A DNA stretch of 64,000 bases, taken from contig DILW01000015.1 in the NCBI GenBank assembly GCA_002425245.1, positions 5,432 through 69,431 of the forward strand. The letters run 5' to 3'. The notes under the pieces are model-generated. The model made no database searches. It saw only the letters and a list, made by a program, of their open reading frames with translations, and was not told the DNA's origin. This stretch comes from Betaproteobacteria bacterium UBA5582 (lineage in GTDB: Bacteria > Pseudomonadota > Gammaproteobacteria > Burkholderiales > Rhodocyclaceae). This document shows positions 45,579 through 54,113 of this stretch, one piece after another. The number at the start of each line of letters is the position of its first letter. The stretch's first letter is position 1. Made by a program: the position numbers and the translations under genes.

Positions 45579-46769
45579 TCACCGAGGGCCGTGCTCCAAA
45601 ACAGCCTTCGCGAGAATATCCCACAAACTTGCTTCATCCGCATCTGGAGAACGCAAGTAGGTGTTCTCGTACGCTTCATAGCTCAGCGCATCCACGACCA
45701 CCCCCTCTTTCCCAACAACACAACCGGCTGCCTCTTCGTCGATATCGACCAGAGGCGCCCGCAATACCCGCTGCGGCGCCAGCACCCAGGGCATGTACCA
45801 ACTGTTGCGCAGCTCTTCGCTGGCCAGAAAGACCAGGGGACGACGCCAGAGAACGGCAAACGATATCGCGGTCGATGCATGGGCGAACACCACGGCCGCG
45901 CCCTTGATCAGTTCCGCCGTTTGCCCGAACACCACATCGCGCTCGCCGAACAGCTTTCGGTAATACTCTTCACTCCGGGACGCCGGGTAAGCCGCAATGC
46001 GCACGCGCAGGCCACTCTCTCGCTCGAACTGATCGAAAAAGCGTTTGAGCGAGACGGAGAAACGCTCGAAGCTCACCGGGATGTCGTATCCGAGCTCGCC
46101 GTTATCCTCGTGCGACGGCAGGTTTTCGTCGATGTACAGCGCCCAGCCGGGCTCGTCCGAGCTGACGAACTCGGCATTGACCCGGCGATACCTCTCGTAA
46201 TCGAACGAATGGGCCGGAATCTTCGTCCCGGCACTGACGAAGCGCGGGTTCGATTGCCAGGAGGTTCCCGCCACCAACGCGATGTCGGGAGACTGATCCG
46301 GCAAGGCCCGCAGCAGCAGATTGCGTCCCAGCTTGCTCAAGGCGCGCGCCAGCACCCGGCTCTTGTAGGCATAGACGAGGCCCTGCCAAGACAGGCTGAC
46401 CCGTCGCCATTCCTGCGGCAAGGCCACGGAGCCGCTATCGAGGACGGCAATCTTGAATCCGGCGCGTTTCAATACATGGAACATGATGATCGCCTGGGCG
46501 GAAAACTGCCCGACGTAATCCATCGCCACCCCGGCCGGTGTCTTTGCAACAAACTGCCGGAACGCCTTCAGCGAGTTTATCTGGAGCACTTCATCGCAGA
46601 TCGGCGGGTGCACCTTGCGCCGGCGCATGGTCTGCGGCATCAGCCAGGATGAGCAATCCAGGATAGACAGTTCGAAGCGCTGCTTGAGCGCGTCAATCCC
46701 CATCCGCTCATAATCCCGGGGCGAGAACGGATTCTTCAGTAGCAACAGCAGTGTTTTCTTGCCAGTCAT
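45579..46769 (-). CDS. Putative GT-B glycosyltransferase of surface carbohydrate (capsule-type) synthesis
   Basis: A 396-residue soluble protein without a sharply recognisable family. The start KTLLLLLKNPFSPRDYERMGIDAL resembles the N-terminal Rossmann half of a GT-B enzyme. The stretch GAAVVFAHASTAISFAVLWRRPLVFL resembles the donor-domain motif (His-Ala-Ser-Thr, then a hydrophobic strand) of capsule polymerases and sialyltransferase-like proteins. Lying directly after the flippase and the nonulosonate block, it is a candidate for the enzyme that transfers the CMP-activated acid. That is inference; it could also be a different transferase. Confidence 0.6.
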   Translation of the reverse strand: MTGKKTLLLLLKNPFSPRDYERMGIDALKQRFELSILDCSSWLMPQTMRRRKVHPPICDEVLQINSLKAFRQFVAKTPAGVAMDYVGQFSAQAIIMFHVLKRAGFKIAVLDSGSVALPQEWRRVSLSWQGLVYAYKSRVLARALSKLGRNLLLRALPDQSPDIALVAGTSWQSNPRFVSAGTKIPAHSFDYERYRRVNAEFVSSDEPGWALYIDENLPSHEDNGELGYDIPVSFERFSVSLKRFFDQFERESGLRVRIAAYPASRSEEYYRKLFGERDVVFGQTAELIKGAAVVFAHASTAISFAVLWRRPLVFLASEELRNSWYMPWVLAPQRVLRAPLVDIDEEAAGCVVGKEGVVVDALSYEAYENTYLRSPDADEASLWDILAKAVLEHGPR

Positions 46770-46850
46770 TTTCGTATCAACCTTCCTTCAATTTGCTTTT
46801 CCCGCATTCTTCGCTCGACTCGCAAATGAAGAAATTCTTCAGCACCAATT

Positions 46851-48428
46851 TCAAGCTCTGCCCCGACGCAGTACGCCGGCCAACTTTGCCAGATAGCCAT
46901 TCAATTCTTCCCGCTGCATTCCCATCAGTTTAGGCAGACGTATCACCAAGGCAAAACTGGCCGCCAGGTAAGCCATCCCGGCTACCAGCATGCCGATGAT
47001 CATCGGCAAACGCCCGGAAAAATCGAAGGATGGCAGAACCAAGGCCTGCAGCTCCAGCGCCAGAAACTTGCACACATAAGCGATCAACAACAGGAGAAGA
47101 ATGGTTCCCAACTGCTCAATCCACTGAACGGCAATTCCGTAATAGCGCGAGATCACCCAGGATTGAACATTGACGAACAGGAAATTGAGTCCGACGGTGC
47201 TCACTGCCAAACCCATGGCCCCCAGCCCCAGTCCGATCCCGCCCGACTCGGTCGCCGGCGCAATCAGCGCATAGGAGACCGGAATGCTGACCAGCAATCC
47301 GGCCACCGTGATTTTCATGTACACCGAGTTTTGCCCGGTCGCCATGAACAAGGTCGCGTTGATCTGCCCGACCGCCTGATGGATCGGGTAGAACAGCATC
47401 AGCATCAAGACCGGCCAGGCGGCATGATACGCACTCCCGAGCAGCACATCGACCAGCATTTCCGCCCATGGCGCGAAAAAGCAGGAAACCAGTGCCGCCA
47501 GAAACACCAGCGACTGCGTCGTTTTCCGGTACAGACCGGCAACCCGCTCACGAGCACCGCGCTCGTTGGCTTCGGCGATTTCCTTCCAGAAGATGTTCAG
47601 TATCGATACGCTCGCCAGCAGGCTGATCGCCGACAGTTGCGCCGCCACCTGGTAAAAGCCCTGCTGCGAAGCGCCGCCATAACGCTGCAGCAACCAGCGA
47701 ACGGCAAATTCATAGGCAAAGGAAAAAACGGCAATCACCGCCATTGGCCGGCAGTAGCGGACATAGGCCGCGAGCACCGTTCTGAAATCGTCGGCCTTGT
47801 GATCTTCTGCCACTGGTTCAGTTTCGCTTGCGGCATACGATTTGCGCAAGGTTACCGACAACCAGGCTGCAGCAACAAAGTACTCGCCGACGATGGCCCA
47901 GAGCACCGCGCGCACGCTGAGCCAATCGCCCAACAGCATCGCGGCAACCAGCACCATATGAACCAGGACGATGAGCACGCCCGCCATCTGGATCCGTATG
48001 GTCTGGCGCACCGACTCGTGCATCTGCACCACGGTCAGCCACACCTGGTTCTGCAGGAAAGTGGCCAGCAACGCCAGCAGGATCAGCTCGCGTTCGAGCC
48101 CCAGCCAGAATTGCGCGATCAGCTCGGCGGGCAGGATCAGCGCCACCAGCGCCAGCGAAAAAAGGAACTGGAAGGCCAGCCAGGCGAAATAGGCCGCGTA
48201 GTAATGGTAACTACGCCCGCGCTGGGCGATGAAAGTGTAGAAAGCGCTGGAGGAGCCGAGGTCGAGCAAGGCCCGAATGGCCCAGAAGCTGCCCAGCAGG
48301 TAGGACAGGTTGCCGTAATCGGCCGGCCCCAGGCCGCGGGCCACGAGCATCCCGACGGCAAGACTGATCAGCGCCCGACCTGCGTTCGCACCGGCAGAAA
48401 AGAAGAAGCGCTTGCGGATCGAACTCAC
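46851..48428 (-). CDS. wzx: Wzx-type polysaccharide flippase
   Basis: A 525-residue integral membrane protein with about 12-14 hydrophobic helices and the MATE/MVF-superfamily N-terminus (KRFFFSAGANAGRALISLAVGMLVARGLGPADYG). The LGPADYG motif is typical of Wzx/RfbX O-unit flippases. It would move the lipid-linked repeat unit to the periplasm. The start is a GTG at 48428 without a clear Shine-Dalgarno; no in-frame ATG precedes the first helix. No wzy or wzz gene is recognised with confidence in the window. Confidence 0.88.
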   Translation of the reverse strand: MSSIRKRFFFSAGANAGRALISLAVGMLVARGLGPADYGNLSYLLGSFWAIRALLDLGSSSAFYTFIAQRGRSYHYYAAYFAWLAFQFLFSLALVALILPAELIAQFWLGLERELILLALLATFLQNQVWLTVVQMHESVRQTIRIQMAGVLIVLVHMVLVAAMLLGDWLSVRAVLWAIVGEYFVAAAWLSVTLRKSYAASETEPVAEDHKADDFRTVLAAYVRYCRPMAVIAVFSFAYEFAVRWLLQRYGGASQQGFYQVAAQLSAISLLASVSILNIFWKEIAEANERGARERVAGLYRKTTQSLVFLAALVSCFFAPWAEMLVDVLLGSAYHAAWPVLMLMLFYPIHQAVGQINATLFMATGQNSVYMKITVAGLLVSIPVSYALIAPATESGGIGLGLGAMGLAVSTVGLNFLFVNVQSWVISRYYGIAVQWIEQLGTILLLLLIAYVCKFLALELQALVLPSFDFSGRLPMIIGMLVAGMAYLAASFALVIRLPKLMGMQREELNGYLAKLAGVLRRGRA

Positions 48429-48442
48429 GCCGGGGTTGAAGC

Positions 48443-49213
48443 CTAGATCGAAAAGCCGTCGTCAACGAAGAGGTTCTGCCCCGTCATGTAACGCGATTCG
48501 TCGGACAACAGGAAAAGCAGCGTGCCGACCACATCCTCGGCCGCCAGCATGCCCTTGGAGGCACAGTGGGCGTTGTAGGCGGCGAGGAAGTCGGCCGGCT
48601 GGTTGGCCAGGATGCCGCCTGGGCTGAGGCAATTCACCCGGATCCCGTTCCCCTTGAAATACTGGGCGAAATAGCGGGTGAGGTGCACCACCGCCGACTT
48701 GATCGCCGCGTATTCGACCGGCATCGTCATCGGCGTACCCTCGTACACCTCAAAGCGCGGTGCCATCGAACCGTAGATCGAGGACATGTTGATCAGGTTG
48801 CCATGTCCCTGCGCCTTGAACGCCATGCAGAACTGCTGGGCAACCAGGAAGTAGCCGCCGAGATGGCTGTCGACGTTCGCGCAGAAGTCTTCGTAGGTCA
48901 CCTCTTCGAGTCGGCGCCCGTAGTTCTTGTTGCGCGGATAGGCGTTGTTGACCACGGCGTCGATTCTTCCAAAGCGCGCCTGCAGGCTGCCGATCAGCGC
49001 GCAAACCGAATCCTTGCTGGTGATGTCGAGTTCGGCCGCCACGACCGACCCGCCGCCCGGCTGTGCCTGCCATTCGTCAGCGACCTGCCGTGCCGCTTCG
49101 ATGTTGACGTCGGCCGCGATGGCGGTGCCCCCCTGGCGCGCAATCGCGGCAACGAAACCCCGACCGAGTGCGCCGGCACCGCCCGTGACCACAACGACCT
49201 TATCGTTCAACAT
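48443..49213 (-). CDS. ptmA: Short-chain dehydrogenase, PtmA-like
   Basis: A 256-residue classical SDR: VVVVTGGAGALGRGFVAAIA cofactor motif, NNAYPRNKNYG, catalytic Ser in INMSSIYGSMAP, Tyr-x3-Lys in VEYAAIKSAVVHL, and the C-terminal MTGQNLFVDDGFSI. The NNAYPRNKNYG and MSSIYGSMAPRF segments match the PtmA type found with legionaminic-acid genes in Campylobacter. PtmA's exact step is not settled; it may modify an intermediate. ATG 49213 is chosen since the longer frame upstream overlaps the carbamoyltransferase. Confidence 0.85.
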   Translation of the reverse strand: MLNDKVVVVTGGAGALGRGFVAAIARQGGTAIAADVNIEAARQVADEWQAQPGGGSVVAAELDITSKDSVCALIGSLQARFGRIDAVVNNAYPRNKNYGRRLEEVTYEDFCANVDSHLGGYFLVAQQFCMAFKAQGHGNLINMSSIYGSMAPRFEVYEGTPMTMPVEYAAIKSAVVHLTRYFAQYFKGNGIRVNCLSPGGILANQPADFLAAYNAHCASKGMLAAEDVVGTLLFLLSDESRYMTGQNLFVDDGFSI

Positions 49214-49229
49214 AAGCAAGCGATTCAAG

Positions 49230-51047
49230 TTAATTTCCCGCAGCAGAAGCCGCAACCCGCTTGGAAAGCAGGACACGGTCCTCGATCAGCAGATGATCGA
49301 GACCGGACAGCTCAAAGGTACGGATGGCGTCGGCAATCGTGTCCACAATCGGCTCCCCGTGCAGGTTGAAGCTCGTGTTCAGAAGAGCGGGAATACCGGT
49401 CAGCTGGTTGAAAGCGCTGATCAGACGGTGGTAAGCAGGGGCTTCGCCGGCGGCGACGAACTGCGGACGCACGGTCTGATCGTAGGGATGCGTACCCGCC
49501 TCGATCTTCTTGTGCATCTCCGGACGAACGTCGAGGCTGATCGCCATGAACGGCGAATGCAGGCGCTTCGGATTGAGGATGTATTCCGCCTGATGCTCTT
49601 CGAGGATGGACAAGGCAAAGGGCATCCAGAAATCGCGGTTCTTGATCGCTTCGTTGATCTTCTGCACCGTGCTGCGCTGGCTGGGATTGGCGAGGATGCT
49701 GCGATTGCCCAGGGCACGGGCACCGAACTCGGCCTTGCCGCGCACCACGGCGACGATGTCACCGGCGGCGATAAGCTCGGCAACCTGTTCGGGGCTGACA
49801 TTCTCGCGGACGTCGAAGCGCTGCTTGTACGAGGCGGCGTCGAAGGTCCCGATTTCATCGGCGATGTCGTGACCGAGGTAGAGATTGTCCAGGGGCCGAT
49901 TGCGTTTGGCATCGGAGTTCAGATAGTAGCAACCACCGATGCTCAGGCTCTCATCGCCGGAAGAGCCGCAAACGAACAGGGACTCCACTTCCTCCAGCTC
50001 GGAAATGGCCTTGTTCATCTTGATGTTCATGGCGATCCCGCCGCCGATCACGAAGCGCCGGATGCCGGTTTCTCTGGCGATACTCCGGACCAGTTCGCAG
50101 GCCATCTCTTCCGTGTAGGTCTGCACGGCCCCGGCGATGTTGTCGAAGCGATGATCCTTCCAGTTCTCCTCGAGATACGAGTAAAGATCGGCGGGGCGAT
50201 TCTTCGAGACCAGGCGCATTCCTTCGACGGCGCAGAGCCCGTCGAGCACCTTCTTGGCGCGCGCCACATGGGAAGCCTTGGCGTACGGCGCCAGGCCCAT
50301 GACCTTGAACTCATGCTCGTCGGGGCGCATCGCCAGCAACAGCGTCGCCATCTTGTAGATCCGGCCCAGATCGTTCTGGCTCGATTCGGCCAGCAGGGTG
50401 AACTTGTCGTCGCTGACCTTCCACACCGTCTGGTTGCGGCCATCGCCATCGCCGTCCAGGGTCAGGGCGATGCAGTCCTCGCCGCGGAACGGGGAACCGA
50501 AATACGCGTAATAGGCGTGACAGGTATGGTGGTCGATGAACTCGACCTTTTCCGCGGGAATGCCAAGCTGGACGCTCAGCCTGCGCCGTTGCTCGTTCTG
50601 CAGCAGGACCTGGTCGCGCGCGGGATCGAGCAAAACCTCGTCGGTCAAATAGGAAAAGTCATAGTACTGCTCGTCCTCGTTGAACTTCGGGTCGGTGTTC
50701 AGCCATTGCAGGTAATCGAGAATGCTCTCGCCACGCATGCGCCGCTTGTAGTAGCCCTCGCCGTAATAGTTGATGTAGTCGCGAATCGAGAACTGGGTTG
50801 AGGTCTTCGACTTGATGAAGATGGACGGACCGACCGCTACCGTCGTGTAGGCCACGCGCGACAAATCGCTGCCGCTGACCCCGGCCTTCTTCAGGCAGTA
50901 ATCAATCGCCTGAAAGGGATAACCGACATAGTTCTTCTTCCGACAGAAACGCTCCTCCAGCGCAGCCGTGACGATCACACCGTCGCGCATCAGGGCTGCC
51001 GATGCGTTGTGCCCGGAATGTACAGCAAGTATCAATTCGTTCTTCAT
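49230..51047 (-). CDS. NodU/CmcH-family carbamoyltransferase
   Basis: A 605-residue carbamoyltransferase. The N-terminal Kae1-like domain begins LILAVHSGHNASAALMRDG, has DHHTCHAYYAYFGSPF (the metal-binding His pair) and TLDGDGDGRNQTVW. The C-terminal YrdC-like domain runs from about 395 and includes GKAEFGARALGNRSILANP and PALLNTSFNLHGEPIV. The family transfers carbamoyl from carbamoyl phosphate via carbamoyl-AMP to a hydroxyl of a sugar or antibiotic. Between the SDR and the CMP-nonulosonate synthetase it is likely to decorate the nonulosonic acid or a neighbouring sugar. Confidence 0.9.
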   Translation of the reverse strand: MKNELILAVHSGHNASAALMRDGVIVTAALEERFCRKKNYVGYPFQAIDYCLKKAGVSGSDLSRVAYTTVAVGPSIFIKSKTSTQFSIRDYINYYGEGYYKRRMRGESILDYLQWLNTDPKFNEDEQYYDFSYLTDEVLLDPARDQVLLQNEQRRRLSVQLGIPAEKVEFIDHHTCHAYYAYFGSPFRGEDCIALTLDGDGDGRNQTVWKVSDDKFTLLAESSQNDLGRIYKMATLLLAMRPDEHEFKVMGLAPYAKASHVARAKKVLDGLCAVEGMRLVSKNRPADLYSYLEENWKDHRFDNIAGAVQTYTEEMACELVRSIARETGIRRFVIGGGIAMNIKMNKAISELEEVESLFVCGSSGDESLSIGGCYYLNSDAKRNRPLDNLYLGHDIADEIGTFDAASYKQRFDVRENVSPEQVAELIAAGDIVAVVRGKAEFGARALGNRSILANPSQRSTVQKINEAIKNRDFWMPFALSILEEHQAEYILNPKRLHSPFMAISLDVRPEMHKKIEAGTHPYDQTVRPQFVAAGEAPAYHRLISAFNQLTGIPALLNTSFNLHGEPIVDTIADAIRTFELSGLDHLLIEDRVLLSKRVAASAAGN

Positions 51048-51075
51048 CTTTCATCCAAACTCTTGTGTTTAATCG

Positions 51076-51786
51076 TCAAGCCGGCAGTGCCCTACCGGCC
51101 GACATCAACAGATACTCGACAAACTGGAAATCCAGCTCCGAGTCGATATCAATCGATCGCTCTTCCGGCATCACGTACAAACGGGTGTCGGCATTGAACA
51201 GGCCGGGACGTTCGAAGAGGACAGGCCTGCGCCAGACGTAAATGGAGGCGTTCATGTCGTAGCATTTCGGGGCATCCTGCCGACGAACCACCGCGCTAGC
51301 AAGTGGTTTGGACAGATGCACCACGCCCGCGGAATCCACCTCAACCAGATTGAAGTAGGGCGAGCGCCGAGCCGGCATGGCGGTCAGGACATTACCGCTC
51401 CCCGACGTCTCAAGCAAGCCCACTGCTTCGACGATATCGGCGGGCAGACGCAAGGGCGAAGTGGCGTCGAGATCGACGAGGGTATCGAACTCACCCCCGG
51501 AAAGGCGCTCGACCTCCGCCACACAATGCCGGATCACCGGCAGTTTCGCCGCCTGATCGGTGGCCAGTTCATCCGGCCGCTTGATCAGGTAGTCGCAGCC
51601 ATGCGCCCGGGCCACCTCCAGTATCGCGTCCGAGTCGCTGCTGACGGCCAGCGCATCGAACAGGCCGCTGGCACGCGCCTGTTCGATGCTGTGGGCAATC
51701 AACGGCTTGCCGGCAAGCATCCGCAGGTTCTTGCCCTTGACGCCCTTGGAACCGCCGCGGGCACAAATGGTACACAATCTTCTCAT
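51076..51786 (-). CDS. legF: CMP-nonulosonic acid synthetase (LegF/PtmB/NeuA family)
   Basis: A 236-residue cytidylyltransferase that would activate the nonulosonic acid with CTP. The nucleotide-binding motif CARGGSKGVKGKNLRMLAGK is intact, as are VSSDSDAILEVARAHGC and VDLDATSPLRLPADI with its metal-binding Asp. ATG 51786 overlaps the upstream oxidoreductase stop (ATGA) and has an AGG 6 bases ahead; an ATG at 51798 is an alternative. Context points to a legionaminic-type rather than sialic substrate. Confidence 0.88.
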   Translation of the reverse strand: MRRLCTICARGGSKGVKGKNLRMLAGKPLIAHSIEQARASGLFDALAVSSDSDAILEVARAHGCDYLIKRPDELATDQAAKLPVIRHCVAEVERLSGGEFDTLVDLDATSPLRLPADIVEAVGLLETSGSGNVLTAMPARRSPYFNLVEVDSAGVVHLSKPLASAVVRRQDAPKCYDMNASIYVWRRPVLFERPGLFNADTRLYVMPEERSIDIDSELDFQFVEYLLMSAGRALPA

Positions 51787-52694
51787 CGCCTGACCCATTC
51801 CAGTTGTCGGCTGGCCTGCTCCGCAGCTTCAATCAACTTCAGCGTGGCGCGGCCCTCTTCCAGCGTGCACAGCGTGTCGTCACGACCGCTCAAGGCTGCA
51901 CGATGCATTTCCCGATAGGTGTGATCGCGTTCGACCACAAAGGACTCGCTGACCCCGTTGACCGTCAACACCCCGGCAACCAGGTCAGCTTCCACGGCAA
52001 GACGCCCGGTATTGATCGTCACCCGTCTTTTCACCACCCGATCCAGGTAGCTGACTTGTACGGAAACCGCAGGACAGCGCTCGGTACGCATCAACAGGAC
52101 GAACAGATCGTCGCTGTCGATCTCCAAAGCGCTGAAATGGCCGCCAAGTGCGGTCACGGCCGACCAGGGGCCACACAGCCAGCCCAGGTAATCCAGTTCG
52201 TGGCTGAGATCGCGCAAGGCGCCGCCCCCCTCGCCGGCCCTGGCCGAATAAGATTCCCGGTAATCGGTCCCCGGACGCCAGTCGGGAAGATACTGCCCGA
52301 CGTAGGCCTGCACGGAAAGAATCTCCTCGCCGACCAGCAAGGCGTTCAGCGCTTGCAGCAGGGGATGGAAACGCAGGTTGTAGGCAACCGACAGGCCGAG
52401 AAATTCGTTATCCGGAACCGGCCGCACCACGTCGAACAAGGGTTTCTCGACAAGCACCCGTCCGCGGTAGCCCGCCTCGGCCAGCCGCGCCAGCATGCCG
52501 TGGTGCTGGCTGGTTGGATTGGCGAGCACCACGTAATCGGGGCAATGATCGTTCAAAGCCTGGCCGACATCCGAAAAGACGAGCGGAAACTCGACGCGGC
52601 GTGCGCTGAGTACGGCCGTGTCGCAACCCAGTTCCGTCAGCAAGCGCGCATGACGCGAACCGATCGAGCCGTAGCCAGCGACCAGGGCTTTCAA
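51783..52694 (-). CDS. ptmF: Gfo/Idh/MocA-family oxidoreductase, PtmF-like
   Basis: A 303-residue NAD(P)-dependent oxidoreductase: ALVAGYGSIGSRHARLLTE Rossmann motif, the conserved RVLVEKPLF (Glu-Lys-Pro of the family) and a C-terminal alpha/beta domain containing GGGALRDLSHELDYLGWL. Proteins of this group sit in the ptm/legionaminic clusters of Campylobacter as PtmF, where the role is not fully defined. The gene is coupled to legF by an ATGA and follows hisH after 12 bases. Confidence 0.83.
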   Translation of the reverse strand: MKALVAGYGSIGSRHARLLTELGCDTAVLSARRVEFPLVFSDVGQALNDHCPDYVVLANPTSQHHGMLARLAEAGYRGRVLVEKPLFDVVRPVPDNEFLGLSVAYNLRFHPLLQALNALLVGEEILSVQAYVGQYLPDWRPGTDYRESYSARAGEGGGALRDLSHELDYLGWLCGPWSAVTALGGHFSALEIDSDDLFVLLMRTERCPAVSVQVSYLDRVVKRRVTINTGRLAVEADLVAGVLTVNGVSESFVVERDHTYREMHRAALSGRDDTLCTLEEGRATLKLIEAAEQASRQLEWVRR

Positions 52695-52706
52695 GACGCC
52701 TCCCGG

Positions 52707-53348
52707 TCAACTCGCACAAAAACGTCTCAGGATCGACAAGCCGACTTCGCCGCTTTTTTCCGGATGGAACTGGCAACCCGTCGTCCGCCCCCGGGCGATC
52801 ACCGCGGGAATGCGATGTCCGCCATAAACGCAGTCGGCAAGACGATGCGCGGGATCGTCGGGAACCGCCATGAACGAATGCACGAAGTAAATCGCGTCGC
52901 CCGGCACGGTATCGGCGAGCAACGTATCCCGCCAGGGAACGTCCGCCGGCACCAGGGCATTCCAGCCGATGTGGGGGATCTTCTGCGGCAGGTTCGCCGT
53001 CGTTTGTTGCGGAATGGCGAGCACGCGCCCGGGAATGATGCCCAGGCCACGGGTGATGCCGAATTCCTCGCTTTCGTCGAGCAGCAGTTGCATGCCCAGG
53101 CAGATGCCCAGCAGCGGCGTTCCCCGGCCGGCAATCTGCTGCAGCGGCTCGACCAGGTTCCTTTCGGCCAATGCCTGCATGGCGTTACCGAAAGCGCCGA
53201 CGCCCGGCAAAACCACCCGCTCGGCCTGAAGCACGACATCCGGATCGGCGGTAAGCACGACGTCGGCACCGCAGTGTTCCAAGCCCCGCTGAACGCTGAG
53301 GAGATTGCCTACGCCGTAGTCGATCACGACAATTCTTGGCTTAGCCAT
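52707..53348 (-). CDS. hisH2: HisH-like glutaminase subunit of a sugar amidotransferase
   Basis: A 213-residue class I glutaminase. The nucleophile Cys is in LLGICLGMQLL and the His-Glu pair in GCQFHPEKSGEVG, so ammonia production should be intact. In histidine synthesis HisH pairs with HisF, but here both lie between WbpG-like and nonulosonate genes and no other his gene is near. In Pseudomonas aeruginosa O-antigen loci a HisH2/HisF2/WbpG trio converts an acetamido group to acetamidino. It overlaps hisF2 by eight bases. Confidence 0.9.
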   Translation of the reverse strand: MAKPRIVVIDYGVGNLLSVQRGLEHCGADVVLTADPDVVLQAERVVLPGVGAFGNAMQALAERNLVEPLQQIAGRGTPLLGICLGMQLLLDESEEFGITRGLGIIPGRVLAIPQQTTANLPQKIPHIGWNALVPADVPWRDTLLADTVPGDAIYFVHSFMAVPDDPAHRLADCVYGGHRIPAVIARGRTTGCQFHPEKSGEVGLSILRRFCAS

Positions 53349-54105
53349 AGTTCCGCACTCCCAAACCCGCTGCCTGGGCAGCCGCGCGAATCTCGCCCAC
53401 CGTAGCCCGCTCGTAATGCAGGACGTCGGCGATGGCTACGGCATCGGCCCCGCCATCGCGAACGACGTCGATCAGATCTTCGCTCTTTCCCATGCCGCCG
53501 CTGGCGATCACCGGGACGGAGACTTCGGCGCTAACCGCCTGGACCAGCGCGATGTCGAAACCCTTGCGCGTTCCCTCACGATCCACGGAAGTCAGCAGCA
53601 CCTCGCCCGCCCCAAGCGCAACACCGCGCTTGACCCAGTCGATGACATCGAGCCCAGTGCGTTCCCGACCGTTGTCGGTATAAACCTCCCAGCGACCGTT
53701 GGCCACCGACTTGGCTTCGATCGACAGGACCATGCACTGGCTGCCGAAGCGTCGGGCAATGTCGGTGATCAGTTGCGGGTTGGCAACTGCCGCGGTGTTG
53801 ACCGCAACCTTGTCGGCGCCGGCCCGAAGAATGCTGGTGGCATCTTCAACGGAACGAATCCCGCCGCCGACCGTCATCGGCACGAAGATGTCCCGCGCCG
53901 CAGTGCTGACGATATCCGCCAGGTGATTCCGGCCGTACAGGCTGGCCACGCAGTCCATGTAGAGCAGTTCGTCGATACCCTGCTGGTAGTAGCGCAGGGC
54001 GTGCTCCCCGGGCGAGCCGACCACCCGGAGTCCTTCCAGGTGGATGCCCTTGATCAGGTTGGGGCCCTTGATGTCGAGCCGCGCTATCAGTCTAACGTTA
54101 CGCAC
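53341..54105 (-). CDS. hisF2: HisF-like ammonia-channelling subunit of a sugar amidotransferase
   Basis: A 254-residue TIM barrel starting at GTG 54105 (VRNVRLIARLDIKG), with TGAGG 6 bases upstream. Genuine HisF starts with CLDV and uses Asp11 and Asp130. Here the first is kept (RLDIKG) but the second is Glu (MVLSIEAKS instead of the usual IDAK). The N-terminal RLDIKGPNLIKGIHLEGLRV is characteristic of the LPS paralogue. It probably passes ammonia from HisH2 to the WbpG-like enzyme rather than making imidazole glycerol phosphate. Confidence 0.88.
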   Translation of the reverse strand: MRNVRLIARLDIKGPNLIKGIHLEGLRVVGSPGEHALRYYQQGIDELLYMDCVASLYGRNHLADIVSTAARDIFVPMTVGGGIRSVEDATSILRAGADKVAVNTAAVANPQLITDIARRFGSQCMVLSIEAKSVANGRWEVYTDNGRERTGLDVIDWVKRGVALGAGEVLLTSVDREGTRKGFDIALVQAVSAEVSVPVIASGGMGKSEDLIDVVRDGGADAVAIADVLHYERATVGEIRAAAQAAGLGVRNYG

Positions 54106-54113
54106 GGTCGGCC

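Noticed and set aside
52707..54105. hisH and hisF as histidine biosynthesis genes
   Set aside because: No other his gene is present, the flanking genes are sugar-modifying, and the HisF paralogue has the LPS-type N-terminus and lacks the second catalytic Asp.
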